Below are positions 29,716-40,195 of a stretch of 64,000 bases of DNA, in pieces. This DNA comes from Pseudomonas sp. A-RE-19. GTDB lineage: Bacteria > Pseudomonadota > Gammaproteobacteria > Pseudomonadales > Pseudomonadaceae. The stretch spans positions 62,001 to 126,000 of the forward strand of contig NZ_JAHBDQ010000011.1 of the NCBI RefSeq assembly GCF_019956555.1, read 5' to 3'. The position numbers and the translations under genes were made by a program. The notes under the pieces are model-generated. The model saw only the letters and a program-made list of their open reading frames with translations. It was not told the DNA's origin and searched no databases. The first letter of the stretch is position 1; each line of letters opens with the position of its first letter.

Positions 29716-30350
29716 CCGCACTTATCCGAGGCCTCGGCCTGCTGGCGTTGCTGCTGGGGACTCGCACATTTGCCAGCGAAACCGCCGCGCTCGACCCGCA
29801 GCAATCCCAGGTGTTCCGCGCCTGGTTCGTGCGCATCGCCCAGGAACAGCTGACCCAAGGCCCGAGCCCGCGCTGGTATCAGCAGGACTGCGCCGGGCTG
29901 GTGCGGTTTGCCGCCAACGAAGCGCTGAAAGTCCATGACGACAAATGGCTGCGCAGCAATGGTCTGTCCAATCGCTACCTGCCGCCGGAACTGCAATTGA
30001 GCGACGCCCAGCGCGGCCTCGCCCAGCAATGGCAACAGGGCGGCGGCAAAGTCGGGCCCTATGTCAACGCGATCAAACTGATCCAGTTCAACAGCCATCT
30101 GGTCGGCCGCGATCTGGCCCAGGCCCGGCCTGGCGACCTGATGTTTTTCGATCAAGGCGACGACCAGCACCTGATGATCTGGATGGGCCGCTTCATCGCC
30201 TATCACACCGGCACCACCACCCCCACCGACAACGGCATGCGCTCCGCAAGCCTGCAACAACTCATGACATGGAAGGACACCCGATGGATACCCGACGCAG
30301 CCAACCCCAACTTCATCGGCGTCTATCGACTGAACTTTCTCTCCCAATGA
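29712..30350 (+). CDS. magC: DUF1175 protein MagC (YfaT-like), NlpC/P60-like
   Basis: 212 residues from the GTG at 29712, which overlaps the magB stop; a GTG at 29700 is the alternative. The signal peptide is [20 protein letters not shown]. The mature protein has '[16 protein letters not shown]' with Cys60, then '[21 protein letters not shown]' with His153 and 'IAYHTG' with His165. Cys-Ala-Gly-Leu followed by a late His in a hydrophobic strand is the NlpC/P60 papain-like arrangement, so it may cleave peptidoglycan or another amide bond. This catalytic reading is inference. Confidence 0.82.
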   Translation: MTALIRGLGLLALLLGTRTFASETAALDPQQSQVFRAWFVRIAQEQLTQGPSPRWYQQDCAGLVRFAANEALKVHDDKWLRSNGLSNRYLPPELQLSDAQRGLAQQWQQGGGKVGPYVNAIKLIQFNSHLVGRDLAQARPGDLMFFDQGDDQHLMIWMGRFIAYHTGTTTPTDNGMRSASLQQLMTWKDTRWIPDAANPNFIGVYRLNFLSQ

Positions 30351-33300
30351 TCGGTGCCCGCATGCTGCGCATTTGCTCAAAACTGCCTCTGTTGCTGGCG
30401 CTGCTTGTGCCGCTGACTTCGGTCAACGCGGAAGACACCGTCGAGCCGAGCGGCTATACCCCGGTGGTCGGTGAGAGTTTCTTTCTGCTGGCCGACAGCA
30501 GTTTCGCCAGCGACGAGCAGGCGATGGTTCGCCTCGAAGCCCCAGGCCGCGATTACCGCCGGTTTCGCATGGAGCCTTATGGCGGCGCCGACATTCGTGT
30601 GTATCGCATCGACAAGCCGCTGGACTTCCTCAAGCGCCAGAAGAACCTGCATCGGGTGGTCAGCGATGGTCAGTTCAAGGGTGAAGGCCTGTCGAATACC
30701 CTCGCGTATCTGTGGGACAACTGGTACCGCAAATCCCGTCGGGTGATGCAGCGGGCGTTTTCCTACGAGTCGCGTAAACAAGTCACCGAGGAAGTGCCGG
30801 AACTGAAGATGGGCACCGCCATCGCCGCACCAACGCCTTACGACGCTCAGCCGCAATTCGCGTTGATTCCGGGCCTGCCGGTGGTCAGTCAATTCCGTTA
30901 TCCGCTGTGGCAAGCCAAACCGATCCAGCCACCTGAGGGCGTGAACCTGGCCGGTTCTTCCAGCGAGTTCGTCAGCGTCTCGCCGGGCAACGTGTACATC
31001 CCGTTGGGCAACCTGAAACCGGGCCTGTATCTGGTGGAAGCGCTGATCGGCAAATACCGCGCGACCACCATGGTGTTCGTCTCCAACACCGTAGCCGTGA
31101 GCAAGATTGCCGGCGATGAATTGCTGGTGTGGGCAGCGCGCAAACACGAAGGCAGTTCGGTGCCCAAGGTCAATGTGCTGTGGACCGACGGCCTGGGCGT
31201 GATGAGCAGCGGCGCGACTGACGCCGATGGTTTGCTGCGTCTGAAACACGTCAGCCCGGAGCGTTCGTTCGTGATCGGCGAGGACGAAGAGGGCGGGGTA
31301 TTCGTCTCCGAGAACTTCTATTACGACAGCGAAATCTACGACACCAAACTCTATGCGTTCACCGATCGGCCGCTGTATCGGCCGGGGGATTGGGTGTCGT
31401 TGAAAATCGTCGGTCGCGAGTTCAAGAATGCGCGGGATTCCGTGGCACCGACCGCTGCCGACGTCAATGTGACCGTGCTCGATGCCACCGGCACGGCGCT
31501 GCAATCGTTGGCGCTGAAGCTCGACTCCAAGGCAGGTACTCAGGGCCGTTTCCAACTGCCGGACAACGCGGTGGCGGGCGGTTATGAACTGCGTTTCAGC
31601 TACAAGGATCAGGCCTACAGCAGCGCCTTCCGCGTCGCCGAATACATCAAGCCGCACTTCGAGATTTCCCTGAACCTGGCCAAGCAGGATTACCGCACCG
31701 GTGAACCGGTGAAGGGCAATCTGGTGTTGTTGTACCCGGACGGCAAACCGGTGGCCAATGCCAAGTTGAGCCTGAGCCTGCGCGCCCAGCAACTGTCGAT
31801 GGTCGACAACGAACTGCAATACCTCGGGCAATTCCCGGTGGAACTGACCAGCGCCGAACTGACCACCGACGCCAAGGGCAACGCGAGCCTCGACCTGCCC
31901 GCCGCCGAGAAACCGAGCCGCTACATGCTTACCGTGTTCGCCAGCGATGGCGCGGCGTATCGGGTCAAGACCACCAAGGAAATCCTCATTGATCGCGGTG
32001 CAGCCAGTTTCCGCCTGAGCGCCCCTCAACGGTTCAGCGCGGTGGGCGCCAAGGTTGCATTCAGCTATGCCAACGAAGGTGTCAGCGAGCAGAGCAAAGC
32101 GGTCAAGCCGAGCAGCTACAGCTGGGTGCGACTCGAAGATCAGACCACGGGCGAAGGTAAACTTGCCGCCACCGATAAAGGCTTCACCCTGACCTTCGAC
32201 CGTCCTGGCACTTACAACCTGACGCTGAAAGATGACCATGGCCGCGTGCTTGGCGCGACCGGTCATTCGGTCACCGGCGACGGCGTCAAAGCCGTGCCCG
32301 GCACCGTGGAAATCGTCCTCGACAAACCCGAGTACAAGGCCGGCGACGAAGCCCTCGCGTTGATCACTTTCCCCGACCCGATTATCGATGCGTTGTTGTC
32401 GCTCGAGCGCGACAAGGTCGAAGCCACGGCGTTGCTGTCCAAGGGCGGCGACTGGCTGAAGATGGAAAAGCTCAGCGACACCCAATACCGCGCGCGGATC
32501 CCGGTGAAAGACAACTACGCGCCAAACCTGACCTTCTCCGTGCTCTACACCAAGGGCGGTCAGTACAGCTTCCAGAACGCCGGCATCAAAGTGGTTGCGC
32601 CGCAAATCGACGTGGCCATCGCCACCGATAAAGAGGCGTATCAGCCCGGCGATACCGTGTCGGTTGACCTGACCACCCAGTTCGCCGGCAAGCCGATTCC
32701 GGCGCACCTGACGGTCAGCGTGGTCGATGAGATGGTCTATGCGTTACAGCCCGAAGTCGCCCCGACCATCGACCAGTTCTTCTATCACCCGCGCCGCAAC
32801 AACGTGCGCACCAGCGCCAGCCTGTCGTTCATCAGCTACGACGTGGCATTGCCGGGCAGCCCAGGCGCACCGGGCAAATCCAACCGTAGCGAGCGTGGGG
32901 TGAAAGTGCTGGAACGTCCGCGTCGCGAAGACATCGACACCGCCGCGTGGGAGCCGGAATTGGTGACTGACGCCAACGGTAAAACCCGCTTCACCTTCAA
33001 AATGCCGGACTCCTTGACCCGCTGGCGCATCACCGCACGGGCCATCGCCGATGACGGCCAGGTCGGGCAGAAGAAGCAATTTGTTCGCTCGGAAAAACCG
33101 CTGTACCTGAAGTGGAGCGGCCCGACCACATTCCGTAACGGCGACAAACCGGACCTCGGTGTGTTCGCTTTCAGTCAGGCCGAGAAGCCGGTCAAGGCTG
33201 AGTTGGTGATTCATTACGCCGGCGCCGATCAGCGTGTGCCGGTGACCCTGAACAACGGCATCAACTACATCGCGCTGCCGACATTCCCGTTGGCCAGTGG

Positions 33301-34921
33301 TGACTGGACCGCTGAGCTGGTGCAGGACGGCAAAACCGCTGATGCCCTGGCCGTGCGCCTGACCGCGACCGGCGAAGGTTGGCAAGTGACGCAGACTCAA
33401 AGCCTGGACGCAGCCAGTGGTGATACACCGCTGACCCTGCCGGCCGACGCCAGCGATATTCGTCTGCGCCTGGATGACAGCCCGCAAGCGCTGTTCCGTT
33501 CGGCCCTCGATGATCTGCTGAGTTATCCGTACGGTGGTGTCGAGCAAACGGCCAGCCGTTTGTTGCCACTGAGCATTGCGTATCCATCGCTGTCGTCGAA
33601 CCCACAGATTCGCGATCGCTTGCGCCTGATCATGCAGAACAGCCGTCTGCGGCTGGTGCAAATGGCCGGGCCTTCGGCGAGCTTCACCTGGTGGGGCATG
33701 GACGGCGAGCCGGATGCGTTCCTCACCGCTTACGCTTATTACGCCGACTGGAACGCCAGCAAAGTGCTGGAACTGAGTCTGCCGCCGGAGCATTGGCAGC
33801 GGGTGTTGGAGGTCTATTCGAAACAGGCCAGGAACACGCCGTTGCTGCAGCGTGCACTGATCCTGTCCTTTGCCAAGCAAATGCAATTGCCGGTCAACAC
33901 CTTGCTCAGCGGTTTGATGGATGACCTGGCAAAAGCCGGCGACGGCAATGCCGCGAACCTGATGGAGGATGGCGAAGACAGCATCGTCATGAGCGATCCG
34001 GATTCAGCGTTGGGTCTGGCGGCGGCGCGTGCGCTGACGGCTTCTTTGGCCAAGCAGTCCAAGGTGACGCTGCCGGATGCGTTCAATCGTCAATTGCCGG
34101 ATGCGCAACAACGATTGGCCGTGAGTTCGCAGCCGTTTGCCGAAGCCTTGAACCTGTCGCTGCAAGCCTTCGATCAGGCTCACGCGACAGCGTTGCTGCA
34201 ACGTCTGTTGCCACAGCAATCGACCCTGGAGCGCGCGTTGGCGTTGACCTGGTTGCAACGCAGCATCGAGCAAGCCTCGCCGACCATCGCACTGGCGCCG
34301 GGTGAAGGCTGGAAGAAGCGCTACGGTGATACCGGTGAGATGTACTGGACGTGGCAAGGCGCTACGCCGGTGCCGGCGGTGTTGTCGCTGACCGGGACAC
34401 AAGAGCGCCCGCTGCGTGCCGCGCTGAGCTACCAGACCCAACAACCGGCAATCGATCCGATGGCCGTGACCATTACCCGTCGTCTGTCGCGTCTGGTGCC
34501 GGGTGACGAAGCGTTCGAATTCAAACTCGAAGCGGTCGGTACCAAGCCGTTGTCCAGCGACAGCCTGTATCTGGACGAAGTGATCATCACCAGCAAAGCC
34601 GCCAAACCGCTGCGTTACGGCATGCTCGAAGTGCCGCTGCCACCGGGCGCCGATGTCGAGCGCACCACCTGGGGCATCAAGCTGATGGGCAAGGCCGGCA
34701 CCGAGCCGACCGCGCTGGAGAAGGCCCGTTTCGAACCGGGGCAACTGGCTTACGCGATCCCGGTGGATGCCCTGAGCGGCGAATTGCGCCTGCGTCATCT
34801 GGTGCGCTTCTCGCAAAAAGGTCAGTTCAACCTGCCGCCGGTGCGTTTCACTCAAATCTACGCGCCGCAGCATCAGGCTCAGGAGCAGAAGCCCGCGCTC
34901 GGCCAGGTCTCGGTCCACTGA
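30347..34921 (+). CDS. magD: Alpha-2-macroglobulin-like protein MagD (YfaS-like)
   Basis: 1,524 residues from an ATG overlapping the magC stop; the open frame upstream is the shadow of magC. A Sec signal ([20 protein letters not shown]) without lipobox is followed by macroglobulin-like beta domains ([20 protein letters not shown] near residue 335), a Gly/Pro/Ser-rich exposed segment near 838-850 that could be the protease bait region, and the A2M domain ([20 protein letters not shown] near 885). In the thioester region the sequence is [12 protein letters not shown]; residue 1064 is Gly where thioester macroglobulins have Cys. It is thus a thioester-less type that traps proteases in the periplasm, as MagD of P. 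aeruginosa. Confidence 0.92.
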   Translation: MIGARMLRICSKLPLLLALLVPLTSVNAEDTVEPSGYTPVVGESFFLLADSSFASDEQAMVRLEAPGRDYRRFRMEPYGGADIRVYRIDKPLDFLKRQKNLHRVVSDGQFKGEGLSNTLAYLWDNWYRKSRRVMQRAFSYESRKQVTEEVPELKMGTAIAAPTPYDAQPQFALIPGLPVVSQFRYPLWQAKPIQPPEGVNLAGSSSEFVSVSPGNVYIPLGNLKPGLYLVEALIGKYRATTMVFVSNTVAVSKIAGDELLVWAARKHEGSSVPKVNVLWTDGLGVMSSGATDADGLLRLKHVSPERSFVIGEDEEGGVFVSENFYYDSEIYDTKLYAFTDRPLYRPGDWVSLKIVGREFKNARDSVAPTAADVNVTVLDATGTALQSLALKLDSKAGTQGRFQLPDNAVAGGYELRFSYKDQAYSSAFRVAEYIKPHFEISLNLAKQDYRTGEPVKGNLVLLYPDGKPVANAKLSLSLRAQQLSMVDNELQYLGQFPVELTSAELTTDAKGNASLDLPAAEKPSRYMLTVFASDGAAYRVKTTKEILIDRGAASFRLSAPQRFSAVGAKVAFSYANEGVSEQSKAVKPSSYSWVRLEDQTTGEGKLAATDKGFTLTFDRPGTYNLTLKDDHGRVLGATGHSVTGDGVKAVPGTVEIVLDKPEYKAGDEALALITFPDPIIDALLSLERDKVEATALLSKGGDWLKMEKLSDTQYRARIPVKDNYAPNLTFSVLYTKGGQYSFQNAGIKVVAPQIDVAIATDKEAYQPGDTVSVDLTTQFAGKPIPAHLTVSVVDEMVYALQPEVAPTIDQFFYHPRRNNVRTSASLSFISYDVALPGSPGAPGKSNRSERGVKVLERPRREDIDTAAWEPELVTDANGKTRFTFKMPDSLTRWRITARAIADDGQVGQKKQFVRSEKPLYLKWSGPTTFRNGDKPDLGVFAFSQAEKPVKAELVIHYAGADQRVPVTLNNGINYIALPTFPLASGDWTAELVQDGKTADALAVRLTATGEGWQVTQTQSLDAASGDTPLTLPADASDIRLRLDDSPQALFRSALDDLLSYPYGGVEQTASRLLPLSIAYPSLSSNPQIRDRLRLIMQNSRLRLVQMAGPSASFTWWGMDGEPDAFLTAYAYYADWNASKVLELSLPPEHWQRVLEVYSKQARNTPLLQRALILSFAKQMQLPVNTLLSGLMDDLAKAGDGNAANLMEDGEDSIVMSDPDSALGLAAARALTASLAKQSKVTLPDAFNRQLPDAQQRLAVSSQPFAEALNLSLQAFDQAHATALLQRLLPQQSTLERALALTWLQRSIEQASPTIALAPGEGWKKRYGDTGEMYWTWQGATPVPAVLSLTGTQERPLRAALSYQTQQPAIDPMAVTITRRLSRLVPGDEAFEFKLEAVGTKPLSSDSLYLDEVIITSKAAKPLRYGMLEVPLPPGADVERTTWGIKLMGKAGTEPTALEKARFEPGQLAYAIPVDALSGELRLRHLVRFSQKGQFNLPPVRFTQIYAPQHQAQEQKPALGQVSVH

Positions 34922-34922
34922 C

Positions 34923-36542
34923 ATGACCCGGCGTCTGGTCTGGTGGCTGCTGTGTTTGATGCCTGCGCTGGCGACAGCGCAGGACGAGCCGTTGCACCTG
35001 GGCTTCAAGGGTGAATGGCTTTCGTTGAGCCGGACGCAGGTGATCTCGCGTGAGCCATTGCCTGCTGATGTGCAGACACCGCTGGGCAGTGTGTGGAAGC
35101 TGTTTGTCTATGCCTGGCTGGTGGACACCGGCGCGCGCGAACCAGCTTACGAGTGTCGCGGGCAATCGAAGGAAGAAGTGTATTGCTGCACAGCGGGCGG
35201 CAGGATTGAGCGCGATCAGGCGTTGGTGAAGTCCTGCGGGTTGTACTTCGATCCTGCGCGTCTGGGCATTGCTGGCGCGCAGTGGCGCGCGTATTGGCAG
35301 GCGAGACAAGCGCCGAAGTGGTTGCTGGATTTGCCATCGTTGCAACCGCAGACCCGGGTTTCGGTGGCTGAGTTGTTGAAGGTATTGGCCGTGATGCCAG
35401 CGCAGGATCAGGCGCGACGGGTGTTGCTCGATGTGGTGCTGAACGCTGCTGACGGCAATGTCGTGGGCGAACTCGGTGGTCGGTTACGGGTGAAAACCTG
35501 GAGCTGGTTGGGGGATCAGGATCCTTCCTCGCGTCAGGGCGGATTCGCTGGCTGGACGGCGGACGGAACGCCGATCTGGGCCGGTGGGCGCGGCACCAGT
35601 CAAATGGTCTTGCGCAATTACGGTCAGGCACTGGCGACGGTGTTGCCCTCGTCATGGCCCGCCGAGGCGGGGAAGTGCGTCGAGGTCGGCCTGTTCGCGC
35701 GTTATCCGCTCAAACGCGTGCTGTCGGGGGATCGCGTGTTAACGCCCGGGCCTTTGCAAGGCGACTATCGGGTCGAATTCGCCAACGGCAATCAACTCGA
35801 TATCCATAGCGACGGCGAGTTGTTCTTGCTCAAAGACAAACTGGTCGCCCGCCTGGATCGCGAAGAGTACGTCGCCCGCGTCCTGCAACGCGAAGCCAGA
35901 CCCGAACCTGTCGAAGCCGCCAAAGCCCTGAGCATCGCGATCCGCACTTATCTGCTGCAAAACGCCACGCGCAACGGCGATTGCCTGAGCATCGATGACA
36001 GCAGCAGTCGACAACGCGTCGCCCCACGCCCGGCCGCCACCGAATCGCGCAACATCGCCGCGTGGACCAGCGACCTGGTACTCGCCGGCAGCACCGTCAC
36101 CTATCACACCGACCAACCGGGCCCGGACAAACTCTCCTGGCAGCAAGCCGTCGAACAGGCCAATGCCGGCCAACGCTACGACGCCATCCTGTTGCACGCC
36201 TACCCACGTGCGAGCCTCAGCCGCTGGGACAACCCCGTCGCCTCCTGCGAAGCGTTGCCCGCCGCGCAAGACTGGCTGCAAAAGCAACGCCGTGGCTGGC
36301 GTGCGCAGTTGGAAAGCGAGGTCGGCTACAACGAAGTCAGCACCTTCGCCGTCTGCCGCCTGGCCTTCGGCCGTCCGTTTGTCGATCGCGAACGCCAGCG
36401 CATCTATGTGCGTGGCGTGCTGTCGCTGCAAGACCGCCTCGACCTGACTCACGAATACTTGCACCTGGCCTTCGAAGCACACCCCAACGGCCAGGATGAA
36501 ACCTACATCGAAGGGCTCGCCCGCCACCTCTTGCTGGAATAG
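34923..36542 (+). CDS. magE: DUF2300 protein MagE (YfaQ-like), multi-domain
   Basis: 539 residues, signal peptide MTRRLVWWLLCLMPALATA. Three catalytic-looking regions are visible. First, 'LGSVWKLFVYAWLVD' gives Ser56-x-x-Lys59 with a later Lys191-Thr-Trp, like the SxxK and KTG boxes of penicillin-binding proteins. Second, 'EEYVARVLQREA...EAAKALSIAIRTYLL' (about 314-345) resembles SpoIID. Third, HEYLH at 510-514 with Glu530 is a gluzincin-type zinc site. DUF2300 is the family name; activities are inferred from motifs only. It starts 1 base after the magD stop. Confidence 0.82.
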   Translation: MTRRLVWWLLCLMPALATAQDEPLHLGFKGEWLSLSRTQVISREPLPADVQTPLGSVWKLFVYAWLVDTGAREPAYECRGQSKEEVYCCTAGGRIERDQALVKSCGLYFDPARLGIAGAQWRAYWQARQAPKWLLDLPSLQPQTRVSVAELLKVLAVMPAQDQARRVLLDVVLNAADGNVVGELGGRLRVKTWSWLGDQDPSSRQGGFAGWTADGTPIWAGGRGTSQMVLRNYGQALATVLPSSWPAEAGKCVEVGLFARYPLKRVLSGDRVLTPGPLQGDYRVEFANGNQLDIHSDGELFLLKDKLVARLDREEYVARVLQREARPEPVEAAKALSIAIRTYLLQNATRNGDCLSIDDSSSRQRVAPRPAATESRNIAAWTSDLVLAGSTVTYHTDQPGPDKLSWQQAVEQANAGQRYDAILLHAYPRASLSRWDNPVASCEALPAAQDWLQKQRRGWRAQLESEVGYNEVSTFAVCRLAFGRPFVDRERQRIYVRGVLSLQDRLDLTHEYLHLAFEAHPNGQDETYIEGLARHLLLE

Positions 36543-36545
36543 GCC

Positions 36546-37352
36546 ATGAAACTCCGTTACCCACAGGTCTTCCTGTTCCTTTGCGCTTTTTGCGTACTGC
36601 CGGCGACGCTCGCCGCCGTCAAACTTGATACGCCCGTCGGCGGCTGGCGCACGGGGGCTCCTGAAGGCGAGGGCGAGAACTTTCGTCAGACGGTTAATTA
36701 CCCGGCGTCCTCGGTCAACACCCCGGTGGGGCAGGCCAACACTGCGCGCATTACGGGGCAGATCAACGCGACACCGAAGAGCAATGACCCCGGCAAGCTG
36801 ATCGTCAACGGCGTCAGCATGCCGCTGAAGATCGACCCCGCCGGGCGCTTCGATCGCCCGTTCTCATTCCCCAACGGCAGCAACAGCGTCGAAGTCCGCA
36901 GCCCCGACGGTCAACAACGCCACCGCACTCAATTTCTCAACACCCGCGGCGGCGCCACCCCGGCCAAGTTGCGAGTGCTGCTTTCGTGGGACAGCGACGG
37001 CACTGATCTGGATTTGCACCTCATCACGCCCGATGGGGCGCATATCTGGTACGGCGATCGTGTTGCTCCCAATGGCGCGGCGCTGGATGTTGACGTCACC
37101 ACCGGCTACGGCCCGGAAATCTTCGCCATGCCCGCGCCGATCAAGGGGCAGTATCTGATTTATGTGAATTACTACGGCGGTGGCTATCGCAGTGATGAGG
37201 AGGGCCAGGAAGAAGCTGTTCAGCCGCTGACCACTGCGCAGATTACGGTGATCACGCAAGAGGGGACGCCGAACGAGAAGATGGAAACGTTCCTGGTGCC
37301 GATGCGGGCGGTGGGGGAGTTGACGTTGGTCAAGGGGTTTAGTTATCCGTGA
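36546..37352 (+). CDS. magF: DUF2135 protein MagF (second YfaP-like)
   Basis: 268 residues, signal peptide KLRYPQVFLFLCAFCVLPATLA. It is a paralogue of magA: shared segments include 'PVGGWRTGAPEG' (PVGGWRYHG in magA), 'FSFPNGSNSVEVRSPDGQ', 'LLSWDSDGTDLDLHLITPDG' and 'GQYLIYVNYYGGGY'. The Asp-rich DxDLDLH stretch may bind a cation. Last gene of the mag operon, 3 bases after magE. No terminator hairpin is apparent after it. Confidence 0.85.
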   Translation: MKLRYPQVFLFLCAFCVLPATLAAVKLDTPVGGWRTGAPEGEGENFRQTVNYPASSVNTPVGQANTARITGQINATPKSNDPGKLIVNGVSMPLKIDPAGRFDRPFSFPNGSNSVEVRSPDGQQRHRTQFLNTRGGATPAKLRVLLSWDSDGTDLDLHLITPDGAHIWYGDRVAPNGAALDVDVTTGYGPEIFAMPAPIKGQYLIYVNYYGGGYRSDEEGQEEAVQPLTTAQITVITQEGTPNEKMETFLVPMRAVGELTLVKGFSYP

Positions 37353-37442
37353 GTCTGTATCACCTCGACATACATCGTGATTATTGTTTTGGGTTGAGGC
37401 GTACTAAAAAGGTCGTCACCGACTAAACAGGAACGCCTTCAC

Positions 37443-38453
37443 GTGAATGACCTCAGCTCTATCGCACCATCCGTTGGTGCAAGCTTTAACGAAATCACGC
37501 AACTCATCGTCACTGCCCGGCAGCGAGCGGTGCAGGCAGTCAATACCGAGTTGATTGAACTGCACTGGCAGGTCGGGGCTTACATCAGCCGGAAGATCGA
37601 AGCAGCTGAGTGGGGGGATGGAGTGGTCGCTCAATTGGCTACTCACCTCGCCCGTACTCAGCCAGGATTGCGTGGTTTTACCAGGGCTAATCTGTTTCGC
37701 ATGCGCAAGTTTTTCGAGACATACAGGCATGATGCAATTGTCGCAGCACTGCTGCGACAATTGCCGTGGACCCAAAACCTGATCATTCTCAACCAAAGCA
37801 AACGCCCGGAAGAGCGTGAGTTTTACCTGCGCATGGCGATTCAGGAGAAGTGGTCGAGCCGGGAGCTCGAACGCCACTTCAAAGCCGCTCTGTTTGAGCG
37901 TAGCGTTGTCAATCCCGCAAAAGTCTCACCGTTGATGAGGCAAACACGTCCCGAAGCCTTGAGTGTGTTCAAGGACACCTACATGGTCGAATTTCTCGAT
38001 TTGGCGCAAGGTCATGTCGAGGCTGATTTACAGGGCGGGTTACTGCGCAGGCTCAGGGATTTTCTGATCGAGCTGGGGCGTGACTTTTGTTTCGTCGGTT
38101 CGCAGTATCCATTGCAAGTGGGTGGCCGCGACTTTGCGCTGGATCTGCTCTTCTTCCATCGTGGGCTCAATTGCCTGGTGGCGATTGAGCTCAAGGTCGG
38201 CCGCTTCGAGCCAGAATACCTCGGCAAACTGGACTTCTACCTTGAGGCTTTGGATCGCAATGTCCGCAAGCCCCATGAAAACCCGGCGCTTGGGGTCTTG
38301 CTGTGCGCCAGCAAAGATGACGAAGTCGTCGAGTACGCCCTGAACCGTTCGCTTTCGCCAGCATTGATCGCGGAGTATCAGACTCAGCTGCCTGACAAGA
38401 AACTGTTGCAGGCCAAGTTGCATGAGTTTTATGCGCTGAATGTTGACGAATAA
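37443..38453 (+). CDS. DUF1016 / PDDEXK nuclease-domain protein (YhcG-like)
   Basis: 336 residues from a GTG with CAGGA about 10 bases upstream. The N-terminal DUF1016 part has 'VSIAPSVGASFNEITQLIVTAR'-like start, 'LHWQVGAYISRKIEAAEWGDGVVAQLA' and 'RANLFRMRKFFETY', a helical DNA-binding type region. The C-terminal half is a PDDEXK nuclease: Asp234 in DFALDLLFF, Glu249 and Lys251 in AIELKVG. This family is scattered among accessory regions and has been linked to DNA repair, junction cleavage or defence. It marks the start of the accessory section. Confidence 0.88.
   Translation: MNDLSSIAPSVGASFNEITQLIVTARQRAVQAVNTELIELHWQVGAYISRKIEAAEWGDGVVAQLATHLARTQPGLRGFTRANLFRMRKFFETYRHDAIVAALLRQLPWTQNLIILNQSKRPEEREFYLRMAIQEKWSSRELERHFKAALFERSVVNPAKVSPLMRQTRPEALSVFKDTYMVEFLDLAQGHVEADLQGGLLRRLRDFLIELGRDFCFVGSQYPLQVGGRDFALDLLFFHRGLNCLVAIELKVGRFEPEYLGKLDFYLEALDRNVRKPHENPALGVLLCASKDDEVVEYALNRSLSPALIAEYQTQLPDKKLLQAKLHEFYALNVDE
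37734..37764. repeat. Perfect 31-bp palindrome inside the PDDEXK gene
   Basis: GCAATTGTCGCAGCA, a central C, and the exact inverse TGCTGCGACAATTGC, within the coding sequence (encodes AIVAALLRQLP). Arms of 15 bases with a 1-base centre make a cruciform or a very stable RNA hairpin possible. Confidence 0.85.
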
Positions 38454-38743
38454 GCGAACGGTTATACAGAGGAGCGTCGCTTCCGCACGCTGTTATCGCA
38501 GATGATCCGCACGGACGTGGATCGGCATGTGGGTCATGGTTGTTTACGTTCCTGAGTTTTTATTCGATGGAATAGGCGAGGTATTTTTCGAGCACTGGCG
38601 TAAACTTTGCTTACAAAAAATCCAGGATTGTTACCTCGTGCGCGAAAATTTCCGGGTGGGCTGTCGATCGCCGGCCCTGCTCTTTGCCGGAATCAGGAAG
38701 GCCATGTTTTCAGAGGTGGCGGTTGTTTCATTAAGGGAATGAG

Positions 38744-40171
38744 ATGTTTGAGATAGATCGCAGCAGCAAGACGCTGTTGGTGGACCAGATCCGAAGCGCA
38801 ATTATTGCTCGCATTGAATCTTTTCAATGGGTTCAAGGCAGCAGGTTGCCATCGGTCAGGGCTCTGTCCAAACAACTGGGCGTCAGTAACTTTACGGTGA
38901 GCAGCGCTTACGAGGACCTCGTGGCGCAGCACATTATCGAGTCCCGCCCCGGGGCCGGTTACTTTATTCTCGCGACCAACCCGGCAGGAACGCTCAAGGA
39001 CCTGGACGAGTTGATCCCGCCGTCCAGCCTGCATGCGGGGTTTCTGTACCGCGCGCTGGACCCTTCTCAGTACGACATCCCCGTCAGTTCAGGTTACTTT
39101 CCTCCGTCCTGGCTGGCTGAAGCTGTGCCTGTTTCGGTTACCGGACGGTTGATTCGTAACACGCTGTCTTGCAGCGTTCCGGCGCCCGCAGCGGGGAGCC
39201 AGGCGTTGCGCTCGGTGATTGGGCGCAAGTTGCGAGAGGTGCACATCAATGCCTCCAGCAGCCAGATTGTGGTGACGGTGGGCGCTACCCATGCGTTCTC
39301 GCTGATTCGTAATGTCATGCTCAAGCCTGGTGATTACCTGCTGGTCGAGGACCCAAGCTATTTGTTGCTGCAGTTGAAGCTGATCAAGGGGCGGGATTTC
39401 AACATCATCACGGTGCCACGAATGGGTGATGGTCCGGACCTGGAGGCCATGGAGGCCATGCTGATCAAGTACCGGCCAAAACTGTTTCTGACCCAGACCC
39501 TGATCCACAACCCCACTGGCGGCAATACCTCCCCGGCCAAGGGGTTCAAGATTCTTTCGCTGGCCGAGAAGTATGATTTTCATATTGTTGAAGACGATAT
39601 TTTCGGCTCGTTGTCTGCCAAGCAAACCCTTCGACTGGCCAGCCTGGATGGTTTGAATCGCACGTTTTACATCAGCGGCTTCAGCAAGGTGCTCAGTCCT
39701 GCCCTGCGCCTCGGGTATGTGGCGGCACCGCCGGCCTTCGTCGAGCGTCTGGTGGAGCAGAAGATGTACAACTTGTTGTGCGGCTCATCCCTGGACGAAA
39801 CCATCGTGACTTACACCCTGGAGTCCGGGCGTTATCAACACCATTTGGATGCCCTGCGTCAGCGGGTGATGCAGGAGCGTGTCCGGGCACGGGAGTGGCT
39901 GGGCAAGGTCGGTGTGGTGTTTGACGAACCCGGCGTGGATGGCTTGTTCCTGTGGGCACGTTTCCCCGCGCACGTGGATATTCGCCGTCTGATTGAACAG
40001 GCCCATGACGCCCGTATCTTTCTGGCTCCAGGATCGTTGTTCAGCAACACCCGGGACTACGATCAGTACATCCGCCTGAACGTCAGCCACTGCAATGACA
40101 TCCAGTTCAAGCGTTTCATCGAATCTCAGGTCTGCAGCGAAACAGCCCGAGTCACCGAACACGGCGTTTGA
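38744..40171 (+). CDS. MocR-type GntR/aminotransferase regulator
   Basis: 475 residues. Residues 1-75 are a GntR winged helix (LPSVRALSKQLGVSNFTVSSAYEDLVAQ). The rest is a fold-type I aminotransferase domain with the PLP lysine in YISGFSKVLSPALRLGY (Lys315) and 'IVVTVGATHAFSLI', 'LTQTLIHNPTGGNT' nearby. MocR proteins sense PLP-linked amino compounds and often control genes next to them. It is convergent with the seven-gene unit to its right, with a 24-base gap, so that unit is the likely target. The 290 bases before the gene show no other gene. Confidence 0.93.
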   Translation: MFEIDRSSKTLLVDQIRSAIIARIESFQWVQGSRLPSVRALSKQLGVSNFTVSSAYEDLVAQHIIESRPGAGYFILATNPAGTLKDLDELIPPSSLHAGFLYRALDPSQYDIPVSSGYFPPSWLAEAVPVSVTGRLIRNTLSCSVPAPAAGSQALRSVIGRKLREVHINASSSQIVVTVGATHAFSLIRNVMLKPGDYLLVEDPSYLLLQLKLIKGRDFNIITVPRMGDGPDLEAMEAMLIKYRPKLFLTQTLIHNPTGGNTSPAKGFKILSLAEKYDFHIVEDDIFGSLSAKQTLRLASLDGLNRTFYISGFSKVLSPALRLGYVAAPPAFVERLVEQKMYNLLCGSSLDETIVTYTLESGRYQHHLDALRQRVMQERVRAREWLGKVGVVFDEPGVDGLFLWARFPAHVDIRRLIEQAHDARIFLAPGSLFSNTRDYDQYIRLNVSHCNDIQFKRFIESQVCSETARVTEHGV

Positions 40172-40195
40172 GACCAGGCCAGGGTTAGCCTGACG

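Noticed and set aside
30377..32707. 776-codon minus-strand open frame opposite magD
   Set aside because: It is a shadow of the GC-rich magD codons; its sequence is low in conserved structure and rich in His/Gln/Arg, as typical for antisense frames.
38527..38742. 71-codon plus-strand frame before the MocR gene
   Set aside because: No ribosome site, no family, and it covers the region where the MocR promoter must lie.
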